Below, one piece after another: positions 38,905-46,577 of a stretch of 64,000 nucleotides of DNA. A program made the translations under genes and the position numbers. The stretch is from NCBI RefSeq assembly GCF_035634895.1, contig NZ_DASQCC010000279.1, positions 73,421 to 137,420 of the forward strand, written 5' to 3'. The notes under the pieces were generated by a model. That model was not told where the DNA came from and ran no database searches. It saw only the letters and a list, made by a program, of their open reading frames with translations. Within the stretch, counting starts at the first letter, position 1, and each line of letters begins with the position of its first letter. The DNA comes from Actinophytocola sp035634895 (GTDB lineage: Bacteria; Actinomycetota; Actinomycetes; Mycobacteriales; Pseudonocardiaceae).

Positions 38905-40202
38905 ACCCTCACCTTTCCTTCGTGTGCGGTCAGCCGGCCGCGGAGGACCGTGGTGACCACCCGGCCGGGCAGCGTCATGCCCTCGTACGGGGTGTTGGTG
39001 GCGATGCTGGCCAGCTCGGCGCCCCGGACCGTCCACGTCGCGGCGGGGTCGACCAGGGTGAGCGTGGCCGGTTCGCCCGCGTCGAGCGGGCGGCCCTGGT
39101 CGGTGAGGCCGGCGATCTCGGCCGGCCGCTCGCTCATGACCCGCGCGACGCCGCGCCAGTCGAGCAGGCCCGGTTCGACCATCGTGCGGACCACGACGGA
39201 GAGCGCGGTCTGCAGGCCCAGCATGCCGGGGCGGGCCGCGGACCACTCGCAGTCCTTGTCCTGCGGGGCGTGCGGCGCGTGGTCGGTGGCCACGCAGTCG
39301 AGGACGCCCTCGGCCAGTGCCTCGCGCAGGACCTTGGCGTCCGCGGCCGTGCGCAGGGGCGGGTTGACCTTGTTGACCGGGTCGTAGGTGGCCAGGCGCT
39401 CGTCGTCCAGCAGCAGGTGGTGCGGGGTGACCTCGGCGGACACGGTTATGCCCTGGCCCCTGGCCCACCGGATCAGCTCCGCCGAGCCGGCCGTCGAGAC
39501 GTGGCAGACGTGCAGGCGGGCGCCGGTCTGCCTCGCGAGCAGGCAGTCGCGGGCGATGATCGCCTCCTCCGCGGCGGCGGGCCAGCCGGCGAGGCCGAGC
39601 CGGGCGGCCAGCTCGCCCTCGTGCGCCTGCGCGCCCTCGGTGAGGCGCGGCTCCTCGGCGTGCTGGGCGATGACCACGTCCAGGGCGGTCGAGTACTCCA
39701 GCGCGCGGCGCATCAGGAGCGGGTCGGCCACGCAGTGGCCGTCGTCGGAGAACATCCGGACGCCCGCGCCGGCCATGGTGCCCAGCTCCGCGAGCCGCTC
39801 GCCCCGCAGGCCGACGGTCACCGCGCCGACCGGGTGCACGTCGACCAGGCCGACCTCGCGGCCGCGGCGCGCGACGTGCCCGACGATCACCGCGTTGTCG
39901 GCGACCGGGTCGGTGTTGGCCATGGCGAAGACGGCCGTGTAGCCGCCGAGCGCGGCCGCGTGGGAGCCCGTCTCGATCGTCTCGGTGTCCTCGCGGCCGG
40001 GCTCGCGGAGGTGGGTGTGCAGGTCGACGAACCCGGGTAGCGCGATGAGACCGTCGGCGTCGATGACCTCCGCCTCGGCGTCCGTTCCCTCGGCGATGAG
40101 GCCGTCGCGCACCAGGAGGTCCTGCCTGTCTTCGCCATAGGGGCGGACTCCCTTGAACAGCAAGGGTTTCACCACGCTGTGTTGATGGTTCGCTCCGCTC
40201 AC
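38901..40202 (-). CDS. pyrC: Dihydroorotase
   Basis: The enzyme closes carbamoyl-aspartate to dihydroorotate. The 433-residue product has the metal-binding HTH in GFVDLHTHLREPG, further His ligands in VIAQHAEE and HVCHVST, and the catalytic Asp in CVATDHAPH. GTG start with four-base overlap to the pyrB stop. The small membrane gene found between pyrC and carA in M. tuberculosis is absent here. Confidence 0.97.
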   Translation of the reverse strand: MSGANHQHSVVKPLLFKGVRPYGEDRQDLLVRDGLIAEGTDAEAEVIDADGLIALPGFVDLHTHLREPGREDTETIETGSHAAALGGYTAVFAMANTDPVADNAVIVGHVARRGREVGLVDVHPVGAVTVGLRGERLAELGTMAGAGVRMFSDDGHCVADPLLMRRALEYSTALDVVIAQHAEEPRLTEGAQAHEGELAARLGLAGWPAAAEEAIIARDCLLARQTGARLHVCHVSTAGSAELIRWARGQGITVSAEVTPHHLLLDDERLATYDPVNKVNPPLRTAADAKVLREALAEGVLDCVATDHAPHAPQDKDCEWSAARPGMLGLQTALSVVVRTMVEPGLLDWRGVARVMSERPAEIAGLTDQGRPLDAGEPATLTLVDPAATWTVRGAELASIATNTPYEGMTLPGRVVTTVLRGRLTAHEGKVRV

Positions 40203-41131
40203 GCGACCTCCTCTTCGTGGGCGAGCAGGTGGTACAGCACGGCCATGCGGACGTGCACGCCGTTGGACACCTGCTGGGTGATGGCCGCGCGGGGCGAGTC
40301 GGCGACGGCGGCGGAGATCTCCATGCCACGCAGCATCGGGCCGGGGTGCAGGACGACCGCGTGGTCCGGGAGCAGCCCGAGCCGCTTCCCGTTCATGCCG
40401 TAGGCGATCGAGTACTCGCGGGCCGAGGGGAAGAACCCGCCGCGCATGCGTTCCTGCTGGACACGCAGCATCATCACGGCGTCGAGCGAGGGCAGCTCGG
40501 CGTCGAGGGTGTGTGAGACGGCGACCGGCCAGCGGTCCACGTGGACGGGCAGGAGGGTCGGCGGGGCGACGAGGACGACCTGCGCGCCGAGGGTGGTGAG
40601 CAGGTGGACGTTCGAGCGCGCGACCCGGCTGTGCACGACGTCCCCGACGATCCCGACCCGCTTGCCGGCCAGGTCCCCGAGCCGTTCCCGCAGGGTGGCG
40701 GCGTCGAGGAGGGCCTGGGTGGGGTGCTCGTGCGTGCCGTCGCCCGCGTTGACGACCGAGGTGCCCGTGTCGGCGAGCCAGTCGGCGAGCCGGTGGGCGG
40801 CGCCGGAGGCGGGGTGTCGGATGATCACGCAGTCCGCGCCGGCCGCGGCGAGGGTCTGCGCGGTGTCGCGAAGGGACTCGCCCTTGCCGACGCTCGACCC
40901 ACCCGAGGACACGTTGACGACGTCGGCACTCATCCACTTCCCGGCGATCTCGAAGGAGACGCGGGTGCGCGTGGAGTTCTCGTAGAACAGCGTGATGACC
41001 GTGCGGCCGCGCAGGGTGGGCAGCTTGCGCACCTCACGGCCGAGGAGGGTCTGCTTGAGCTGGGCCGCGGTGTCGAGGACCGCGGTCGCGGTGGTCGCGT
41101 CCATGCCCTCGGTGGCGAGGAGGTGCCTCAT
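40199..41131 (-). CDS. pyrB: Aspartate carbamoyltransferase catalytic subunit
   Basis: The enzyme condenses carbamoyl phosphate with aspartate. The 310-residue product has the carbamoyl-phosphate loop FYENSTRTRVSFE near residue 52, the SSVGKGESL loop, HPTQALLDA and HPGPMLRGME. The start MRHLLATEG and its ribosome site are duplicated 83 bases upstream in a 28-codon frame. No pyrI regulatory subunit is present. Confidence 0.97.
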   Translation of the reverse strand: MRHLLATEGMDATTATAVLDTAAQLKQTLLGREVRKLPTLRGRTVITLFYENSTRTRVSFEIAGKWMSADVVNVSSGGSSVGKGESLRDTAQTLAAAGADCVIIRHPASGAAHRLADWLADTGTSVVNAGDGTHEHPTQALLDAATLRERLGDLAGKRVGIVGDVVHSRVARSNVHLLTTLGAQVVLVAPPTLLPVHVDRWPVAVSHTLDAELPSLDAVMMLRVQQERMRGGFFPSAREYSIAYGMNGKRLGLLPDHAVVLHPGPMLRGMEISAAVADSPRAAITQQVSNGVHVRMAVLYHLLAHEEEVA

Positions 41132-41214
41132 GAGCGCGCCCTCCCGCCGGTCGGCGCCGCGGCGGCCGGGCGGGCGGAGAAGTCCGCCCCTTCGGGAGCG
41201 AGCAGGTGTCTCAT
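41128..41214 (-). CDS. 28-residue leader-like ORF between pyrR and pyrB
   Basis: The frame encodes MRHLLAPEGADFSARPAAAA and eight more residues. Its first nine codons mimic the start of PyrB (MRHLLATEG) and the bases before both ATGs are alike (GGCGGGAGGGCGC), so it arose by local duplication of the pyrB start. It overlaps both the pyrR stop (41211-41214) and the pyrB start (41128-41131) by four bases, so ribosomes can pass through it without a gap. No function is known; a coupling peptide or neutral relic are both possible. Confidence 0.55.
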   Translation of the reverse strand: MRHLLAPEGADFSARPAAAAPTGGRARS

Positions 41215-41798
41215 GCGCCCTCCCGCCTGTCCAGCACGACCGCGTCGCGGTCGTCGGTCTCGGTCAGCAGGACGTGGACCTCCTCGGTGCGGGACGTGGG
41301 GACGTTCTTGCCCACGTAGTCCGCGCGGATCGGCAGCTCCCGGTGTCCCCGGTCGACCAGCACCGCGAGCTGGACCGCACGCGGGCGGCCGACGTCGCGC
41401 AGCGCGTCGAGGGCGGCCCGGATGGTGCGGCCCGAGTAGAGGACGTCGTCGACCAGGATGACCAGGTGGTCGTCGACGCCGGTCCCGGGCAACGCGGTCG
41501 CGCCGAGCGGCCTGGTCGGCCGGCGACGAAGATCGTCCCGATAGAGTGTGACATCCAGCACACCAGTTGGCACAGTGACGCCGGAGAAGTCGGCGATGCG
41601 GTCGGCCAGCCGGACCGCGATGGGTCCGCCACGGGTGGGGATGCCCAGAAGAACCACTGGTAGGGCGTCGGCGGCACCAAGGGAGGTGCGCTCGATCACC
41701 TGGTGCGCCATACGGGCGACGGTGCGCGCGACATCGCCGGCCGAAAGCAGCTCGCGCCGCTCGGCCGGTTCCGTCGCGCCACGGTTGGGCGGCGCCAC
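41211..41798 (-). CDS. pyrR: PyrR: pyr operon RNA-binding regulator / uracil phosphoribosyltransferase
   Basis: PyrR senses UMP/UTP and binds pyr mRNA; in mycobacteria it represses translation. The 195-residue product has the type I PRTase fold with the PRPP loop VILVDDVLYSGRTIRAALDAL and the basic HQVIERT and GIPTRGG regions near RNA-binding surfaces. The GTG at 41798 follows GGAGG by six bases; that site lies in a hairpin likely bound by PyrR. First gene of the pyr operon. Confidence 0.95.
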   Translation of the reverse strand: MAPPNRGATEPAERRELLSAGDVARTVARMAHQVIERTSLGAADALPVVLLGIPTRGGPIAVRLADRIADFSGVTVPTGVLDVTLYRDDLRRRPTRPLGATALPGTGVDDHLVILVDDVLYSGRTIRAALDALRDVGRPRAVQLAVLVDRGHRELPIRADYVGKNVPTSRTEEVHVLLTETDDRDAVVLDRREGA

Positions 41799-41803
41799 GG
41801 TTG

Positions 41804-41830
41804 ACCTCCTTCCCCGCCTCACGGGACGGG
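41804..41830 (-). promoter_or_regulatory. Putative PyrR-binding hairpin overlapping the pyrR ribosome site
   Basis: On the pyrR mRNA the leader reads CCCGTCCCGTGAGGCGGGG (41830-41812) directly followed by AAGGAGG. CCCG/CGGG forms a lower stem, TC bulges and CC/GG closes a GTGA loop, giving the GUGAGGC-type loop reported for PyrR sites in other bacteria, with the ribosome site at its foot. Translational repression by PyrR-UMP is therefore likely; the fold is inferred by eye. Confidence 0.55.
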
Positions 41831-41850
41831 TCCTTAAAGGACGTCTTGCT

Positions 41851-41871
41851 CAGCGCCCAAGCCGGGCGCTG
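41851..41871 (-). other. Leader hairpin upstream of pyrR
   Basis: CAGCGCCC (41851-41858) and GGGCGCTG (41864-41871) form a perfect 8-bp stem with a 5-nt loop, 53 bases before the pyrR start. A second short stem, GTCCTT/AAGGAC, lies at 41830-41842. They may structure the regulated leader. Confidence 0.5.
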
Positions 41872-41977
41872 TAGCACCGTATCAGGCCCCACGGATCCAC
41901 CAACCGGGTGGTAATCGGAGGTTTCCCCGGAGGTCGTAGACAGATCAGCTTGACCTGGTGACAACTGTGGGTAACCA

Positions 41978-41991
41978 TTACTCTGCGTGTC
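41978..41991 (+). promoter_or_regulatory. Putative BldD box upstream of bldD
   Basis: TTACTCTGCGTGTC matches the Streptomyces BldD operator (tnACnC(A/T)GnGTnAn) at all strong positions with one mismatch near the end. It lies 70 bases before the bldD start, in the divergent promoter region with pyrR. BldD represses its own gene in S. coelicolor, so autoregulation is expected here. Confidence 0.6.
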
Positions 41992-42060
41992 GATTTGCGG
42001 CTACCCGCGGCGTCCACGGTTTGGACTGGCCAGCGGGCGAACGAAATGGAGAATCGCCAT

Positions 42061-42549
42061 ATGGGCGACTACGCCAAGGCGCTAGGGAGCAAGCTCCGTG
42101 GCATCCGCCAGCAGCAGGGCCTGTCCCTGCACGGCGTCGAGCAGAAGTCAGGCGGGCGCTGGAAGGCCGTCGTCGTGGGTTCCTACGAGCGCGGCGACCG
42201 GGCGGTGACCGTGCAGAAGCTGGCCGAGCTGGCCGACTTCTACGGAGTTCCGGTGGTGGAGCTGCTGCCGGAGGGTCGGGTCCCCTCGGGGGCGGAACCG
42301 GCGACGAAGATCGTGATAAACCTGGAGCGGCTGCAGCAGCTCCCGGCGGAGAAGGTGGGACCGTTGGCCCGCTACGCCGCCACCATCCAGAGCCAGCGCG
42401 GGGACTACAACGGCAAGGTCCTCTCGATCAGGACCGAGGACCTGCGCTCGTTGGCGATCATCTACGACATGACCCCAGGTGAGCTCACCGAGCAGCTCAT
42501 CGACTGGGGCGTGCTTCCGCCGGAGGCCCGTCCGTCCAAGGAGGACTGA
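42061..42549 (+). CDS. bldD: Developmental regulator BldD (c-di-GMP-responsive)
   Basis: BldD is the master repressor of development in Streptomyces and dimerises on tetrameric c-di-GMP. The 162-residue product has an N-terminal XRE-type HTH (MGDYAKALGSKLRGIRQQQG, then SLHGVEQKSGGRWKAVVVGS in part) and a C-terminal domain with the c-di-GMP signature RGD-x8-RTED (QRGDYN ... IRTEDL). The ATG at 42061 gives the canonical start. Presence of the intact RGD...RxxD motif implies c-di-GMP control is retained. Confidence 0.97.
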   Translation: MGDYAKALGSKLRGIRQQQGLSLHGVEQKSGGRWKAVVVGSYERGDRAVTVQKLAELADFYGVPVVELLPEGRVPSGAEPATKIVINLERLQQLPAEKVGPLARYAATIQSQRGDYNGKVLSIRTEDLRSLAIIYDMTPGELTEQLIDWGVLPPEARPSKED

Positions 42550-42568
42550 GCCCGTACGTCACGGGCTC
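42548..42568. terminator. Short hairpin at the bldD stop
   Basis: GAGCCCGT (42548-42555) pairs with ACGGGCTC (42561-42568) around ACGTC. The stem begins within the stop codon, so it may act as a first terminator or mRNA stabiliser for bldD. Confidence 0.5.
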
Positions 42569-42657
42569 GTGACGCACTGCCCGCACGGCCGAGGGAAGCG
42601 GGAGATCGGCCGAGCCGGCGTGCGAGGATCAACCAATCCGCACATCGACTGGCTTTC

Positions 42658-42689
42658 CCGGTCGCGGCCCCAGAACGGGCCGCGACCGG
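42658..42689. terminator. Bidirectional terminator between bldD and the EamA gene
   Basis: A perfect 13-bp stem, CCGGTCGCGGCCC (42658-42670) with its complement at 42677-42689, encloses CAGAAC. It lies between convergent stops. A palindrome GCCCCAACCCGGTTGGGGC at 42808-42826 follows. Apart from these hairpins, 42550-42876 holds nothing I recognise. Confidence 0.75.
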
Positions 42690-42876
42690 TTCGGTTCTCG
42701 GACATCGCTCCGGCCTGCCATCCGGCTTGATCGTCGCACTGCGTGCCCGAACGGCCCTGCCGGCCCCGACGAGTGCCGAGCACGAGCTACTCCATTCAGG
42801 TCATGTGGCCCCAACCCGGTTGGGGCACACCCGCTTCCCTGGGTGTGCCAGCCCGCCGAACGGCGGCCGGGCGACA

Positions 42877-43794
42877 TCACGCGGGCGCGGATGCCGGCCC
42901 CGCGAGCACCGGCGCCCGGGGGCGGGTCCTCGAGACCGCGACGCCGGCCAGGCAGAGTGCCCCGCCCGCGAACGTGAGCCAGCCGGGCACCTCGCCGAGG
43001 AGCAGCCACGACATGGCGATCACCAGGGCCGGGACCGCGTACGTCGTCGCGCCCATCTGGGCGGCGGTCGTGCGGGCCAGGGCGTAGGCCCACGCCGTGA
43101 ACGCCAGACCTGTTGGGAACACACCGAGATAGACCACGTTCAGCGTGGCCGGCAGCGGCGCCGCACCCAACTCCGACACCAGCTGCCCGGCGAACGGCAG
43201 ACAGGCGACGGTCCCCACGAGGCACCCGAACGTCGTGACCTGCAACGCGCTTCCGTGTCGCAGCGCGGTCTTCTGTGCCACCACACCGATCGCGTAGCCG
43301 ACCGCCGCGCCGACACACATCAGCACCCCCAGCACGGACGCGTGCCCCGCGCCGGACATGGACAGCCCGACCACGACCGCGCCCGCGAACGACACCGCGA
43401 TCCCCGCCAGCACGCGCGGCCGGAAGCCTTCTCGCAGCAGCCAGCCGCTCAGCAACGCGATCAGTACCGGCCCCACGTTCACCACCATCGCGGCGGTGCC
43501 CGCGTCGACCTCCTGCTCACCCCAGTTCAGCAACACCATGTACGCGCCGAACCACAGCACCCCCACGACCACGATCCCCGGCCACGCGGCCCGCGGCGGC
43601 CAGCCCTCCCGGCGCACGGCCAGCAGCAGCACCAGCACGACCGAGCCGGCGAACAGCCGGCCCAGCGCGAGCGCCCCCGGCGAGTAGTGGGTGCCGGCGC
43701 TGCGAATCGCGACGAAGGCCGACGCCCACAGGACGACCGTGACGGCGGCGGCGAGCAGGGACCGTCGATCGGTCGCGCCGAAAGCTCCGTTCAT
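42877..43794 (-). CDS. EamA/DMT-family transporter
   Basis: The product is a ten-helix inner-membrane exporter of the drug/metabolite transporter superfamily; substrate unknown. The 305-residue sequence shows two EamA repeats: the first with LWASAFVAIRSAG and LLNWGEQEVDAGTAAMVVNVGPV in part, the second with YAIGVVAQKTALRHG and TTYAVPALVIAMSWLLLGE. The ATG at 43794 is preferred over a longer frame at 43839. It is on the same strand as nusB, after an 82-bp gap. Confidence 0.88.
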   Translation of the reverse strand: MNGAFGATDRRSLLAAAVTVVLWASAFVAIRSAGTHYSPGALALGRLFAGSVVLVLLLAVRREGWPPRAAWPGIVVVGVLWFGAYMVLLNWGEQEVDAGTAAMVVNVGPVLIALLSGWLLREGFRPRVLAGIAVSFAGAVVVGLSMSGAGHASVLGVLMCVGAAVGYAIGVVAQKTALRHGSALQVTTFGCLVGTVACLPFAGQLVSELGAAPLPATLNVVYLGVFPTGLAFTAWAYALARTTAAQMGATTYAVPALVIAMSWLLLGEVPGWLTFAGGALCLAGVAVSRTRPRAPVLAGPASAPA

Positions 43795-43876
43795 GCCGCA
43801 ACGGTATGCCGCAGACAGTTCGGCGCCGGCCGAACTCACGCGCGGGTTTCGGACCTGGCGTTCCTACAGCGCGTTT

Positions 43877-44296
43877 CTAGAGCGTCGCGCGCAGCTGGTC
43901 GGCGATCGTGGCGAGGCGGCCCAGGACGCCGTTGACGAACCGGGGCGAGTCGTCGGTGGAGAGGGACTGCGCCAGCTGCACGGCCTCGTCGATGGCGACC
44001 GGGTCCGGCACGTCCGAGGCCCACAGCAGCTCGTACACCCCCAGCCGCAGGACCGCGACGTCGACGAACGGCATGCGGTCCAGCGTCCAGCCCTCGGCGT
44101 GCTCGGTGAGCAGCTCGTCGATCCGCTCCCGATGGGCGACCACGCCCTCGACGAGCGTGGTGGCGTAGTCGTTCGGCGCCGGCTGTTCGGCCGCCTCGTT
44201 GCGTTCGAGGAGCAGCGTCACCGGGTCGGCGTCGCGCAGCGCCGCCGCGTACAACACATCGACCGCGCGCTTGCGGGCTTTGCTCCGCGCGCCCAC
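43877..44296 (-). CDS. nusB: Transcription antitermination factor NusB
   Basis: NusB binds boxA RNA with NusE and supports rRNA antitermination. The 139-residue all-helical product starts VGARSKARKRAVDVLYAA, with the RNA-binding ARKRA face, and ends RFVNGVLGRLATIADQLR. Its GTG shares one base with the efp stop (TAGTG). Confidence 0.96.
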   Translation of the reverse strand: MGARSKARKRAVDVLYAAALRDADPVTLLLERNEAAEQPAPNDYATTLVEGVVAHRERIDELLTEHAEGWTLDRMPFVDVAVLRLGVYELLWASDVPDPVAIDEAVQLAQSLSTDDSPRFVNGVLGRLATIADQLRATL

Positions 44297-44859
44297 TACG
44301 AGCTGACGCGGCCGAGGTAACGACCGTCGCGGGTGTCCACCTTGACCTTCTCGCCGGTCGACAGGAACAGCGGCACCTGAATCTCGGCGCCGGTCTCGAG
44401 CGTCGCGGGCTTGGTGCCGCCGGTGGAGCGGTCGCCCTGCAGGCCCGGGTCGGTCTGCTGGATGACGAGCTCGACCGAGGTCGGGAGCTCGATGAACAGC
44501 GGGGTGCCCTCGTGCGTGGCGACCGTGACGGTGCTGTTCTCCAGCAGGAACCGCGAGTTGTCCGACACGACGTCGCCGTCGATGTGCATCTGCTCGTAGG
44601 TCTCGCCGTCCATGAAGACGTACTGCGCGCCGTCCTGGTACAGGTAGGTCATGTCGCGGCGGTCGACGGTCGCGGTGTCGACCTTGATGCCGGCGTTGAA
44701 CGTCTTGTCGACGACCTTGCCGGTCATGACGTGCTTGAGCTTGGTCCGCACGAACGCCGGGCCCTTGCCGGGCTTGACGTGCTGGAACTCGACGACGGTC
44801 CAGAGCTGGCCCTCGAGGTTGAGCACCAGGCCGTTCTTCAGGTCGTTCGTGGATGCCAC
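44296..44859 (-). CDS. efp: Translation elongation factor P
   Basis: EF-P rescues ribosomes stalled on polyproline. The 187-residue product has the three beta-barrel domains; the tip lysine is in the loop KPGKGPAFV near residue 33. Pro-rich proteins in the window (for example the MltG N-terminal PPPPPP run) are likely clients. Lies between pepQ and nusB. Confidence 0.97.
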   Translation of the reverse strand: MASTNDLKNGLVLNLEGQLWTVVEFQHVKPGKGPAFVRTKLKHVMTGKVVDKTFNAGIKVDTATVDRRDMTYLYQDGAQYVFMDGETYEQMHIDGDVVSDNSRFLLENSTVTVATHEGTPLFIELPTSVELVIQQTDPGLQGDRSTGGTKPATLETGAEIQVPLFLSTGEKVKVDTRDGRYLGRVSS

Positions 44860-44888
44860 GGGGTCGTTCTCTCTCCTGGTCGGTTCGT

Positions 44889-45980
44889 CTACACGACGAC
44901 GAGCTGTTTGGTCGTCAGCGTGAGAAGCTCGGGTTCGCCGTCCCGCACGACGAGCGTGTCCTCGATGCGGACACCGCCCCTGCCGGACAGGTAAACGCCC
45001 GGCTCCACGGTGACTGCCATGCCGGCGGAGAGTCTACCTTCACCTGTCTTGGCCAGGGACGGTGCCTCGTGGATCTCCAGTCCGACGCCGTGTCCCAGCC
45101 CGTGCAGGAACTCGTCCCCGCGGCCCGCGTGCTCGATGACCGAGCGGGCGGCGTCGTCCACGTCCGCGACGGCGGCGCCCGGCAGCAACGCCGCCCGGCC
45201 CGCCGCCTGCGCGGCCGCGACCAGGTCGTACAGCTCGCGCTGCCAGTCGGCGGGCGCGCCGAGGACGAACGTGCGGGTCATGTCCGAGTGGTAGCCGCCG
45301 ACGAGCGCGCCGAAGTCGAGCTTGACCAGGTCGCCGGTGGCCAGCTCGGCGTCGGTCGGGCGGTGGTGCGGCACGGCGGAGTTGGCGCCGGTGGCCACGA
45401 TCGTCTCGAAGGACGGGGCCGTCGCGCCGTGGTCGAGCATGCGGCTCTCCAGCTCGCGGGCGATCTCGCGCTCGGTGCGGCCGGGGCGCAGGCCGCCGTG
45501 GGCGATGAGGTCCGCGAGCGCACGGTCGGCCGCCGCGCACGCCATGCGCAGCGCCTCGATCTCGTCCTCGTCCTTGACCACCCGCAGCTCCTCGACCAGG
45601 CCGGGAGCACGGACCAGCTCGACCTTCGCCGCCTGCTCCGCGAGCACGTCCAGGTCGTCGACGGTCACCCGGTGGCTCTCGAAACCGGTGCGGCGGTTGT
45701 GTTTCTCGCTCGTCACGGCGGCCAGCGCGGGGGCGCACGGCCGCTCGATCAGCCGCTCGAGGTCGGGCACCTGCCGGGCCGACTGCGTGAGGTAGCGACC
45801 GTCGGTGCAGAACACCGTGCGCTCGTCGTTCTCGGCGTCGACCAGCAGCGCGGCGTTCGAGCCGGTGAAGCCGGTGAGGTAGCGGACGTTGAGCAGGTCG
45901 ACGACGAGCAGGGCGTCGAGTTCGCGTTCCCGGAGGCGGGACCGAACTGCCGCACGGCGGCGCAGGTGCGTCTCGGGCAT
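44889..45980 (-). CDS. M24 Xaa-Pro aminopeptidase
   Basis: This metallopeptidase is predicted to cleave N-terminal Xaa-Pro bonds or dipeptides in the cytosol. The 363-residue product has an N-terminal creatinase domain (LDALLVVDLLNVRYLTGFTG) and the pita-bread fold with metal ligands in KLDFGALVGGYHSDMTR, LGHGVGLEIHE, VTVEPGVYL and GVRIEDT. The ATG at 45980 is chosen; the frame continues upstream without similarity. Equivalent to the pepQ gene of mycobacteria. Confidence 0.93.
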   Translation of the reverse strand: MPETHLRRRAAVRSRLRERELDALLVVDLLNVRYLTGFTGSNAALLVDAENDERTVFCTDGRYLTQSARQVPDLERLIERPCAPALAAVTSEKHNRRTGFESHRVTVDDLDVLAEQAAKVELVRAPGLVEELRVVKDEDEIEALRMACAAADRALADLIAHGGLRPGRTEREIARELESRMLDHGATAPSFETIVATGANSAVPHHRPTDAELATGDLVKLDFGALVGGYHSDMTRTFVLGAPADWQRELYDLVAAAQAAGRAALLPGAAVADVDDAARSVIEHAGRGDEFLHGLGHGVGLEIHEAPSLAKTGEGRLSAGMAVTVEPGVYLSGRGGVRIEDTLVVRDGEPELLTLTTKQLVVV

Positions 45981-46079
45981 GGTCCCGACCTTAGTGAGCC
46001 GAGCGTGCCGAGCGAACCATGGGCACGCACGGCGAGCGGCGTCACCGAGCCCGCGAGCGGGCGGGACTACCCTGTTCGA

Positions 46080-46577
46080 ATGCGAGCTTGGCTGGTACGG
46101 GGCGCGGCGATGGCCGTGGTGCATGCTGCGGCCGAGACGGTGCGCGCGGACTTCGCGGTGGCGCACCCGACCTCCCGGACGCTGTTCGAGGCGGTCACGC
46201 TTGGCGTGCTCGTCGGCGTGGCGGCCGTCTGGGGCGCGGTCGACAGGTGGCGTGACCGCCAGGACGCCGGCAGAACCTGGCTCATCGCGGCGCTGGTCGC
46301 GGGCTGGGGCGCCGCCATCCTGGGCGTCATCGGCAAGTCGGTGTTCGTGGACCAGAGCGGGGTCGCGGACCTGGGCAGCGCGCTCACCGGCGGGGCGGCG
46401 TTCACGGCGCTGCTCGTGCTCGTCCCGGCGGCCATCGGCCTCGGCGCGGGCAACTGGATCCGCACCTCGAAGGCGGCGGACCGGGACACCGAACCGGGCG
46501 ACGCGGACGAGGAAGCTACCGAGGCGGACCGGCCAGGTCCAGGCCGTGCTCGTAGGCGTCCCACTGCCGCGGAGTGA
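46080..46577 (+). CDS. B-4DMT-family four-helix transporter-like protein
   Basis: Function unproven; this small actinobacterial family is named for its four DMT-like helices. The 165-residue product has helices at about 5-20, 34-54, 70-90 and 101-121 (LTGGAAFTALLVLVPAAIGLG in part) and a charged tail rich in Asp, Glu and Arg. The position between aroQ and pepQ matches a conserved membrane gene in M. tuberculosis. Its last 62 bases overlap the convergent lipoprotein gene. Confidence 0.75.
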   Translation: MRAWLVRGAAMAVVHAAAETVRADFAVAHPTSRTLFEAVTLGVLVGVAAVWGAVDRWRDRQDAGRTWLIAALVAGWGAAILGVIGKSVFVDQSGVADLGSALTGGAAFTALLVLVPAAIGLGAGNWIRTSKAADRDTEPGDADEEATEADRPGPGRARRRPTAAE

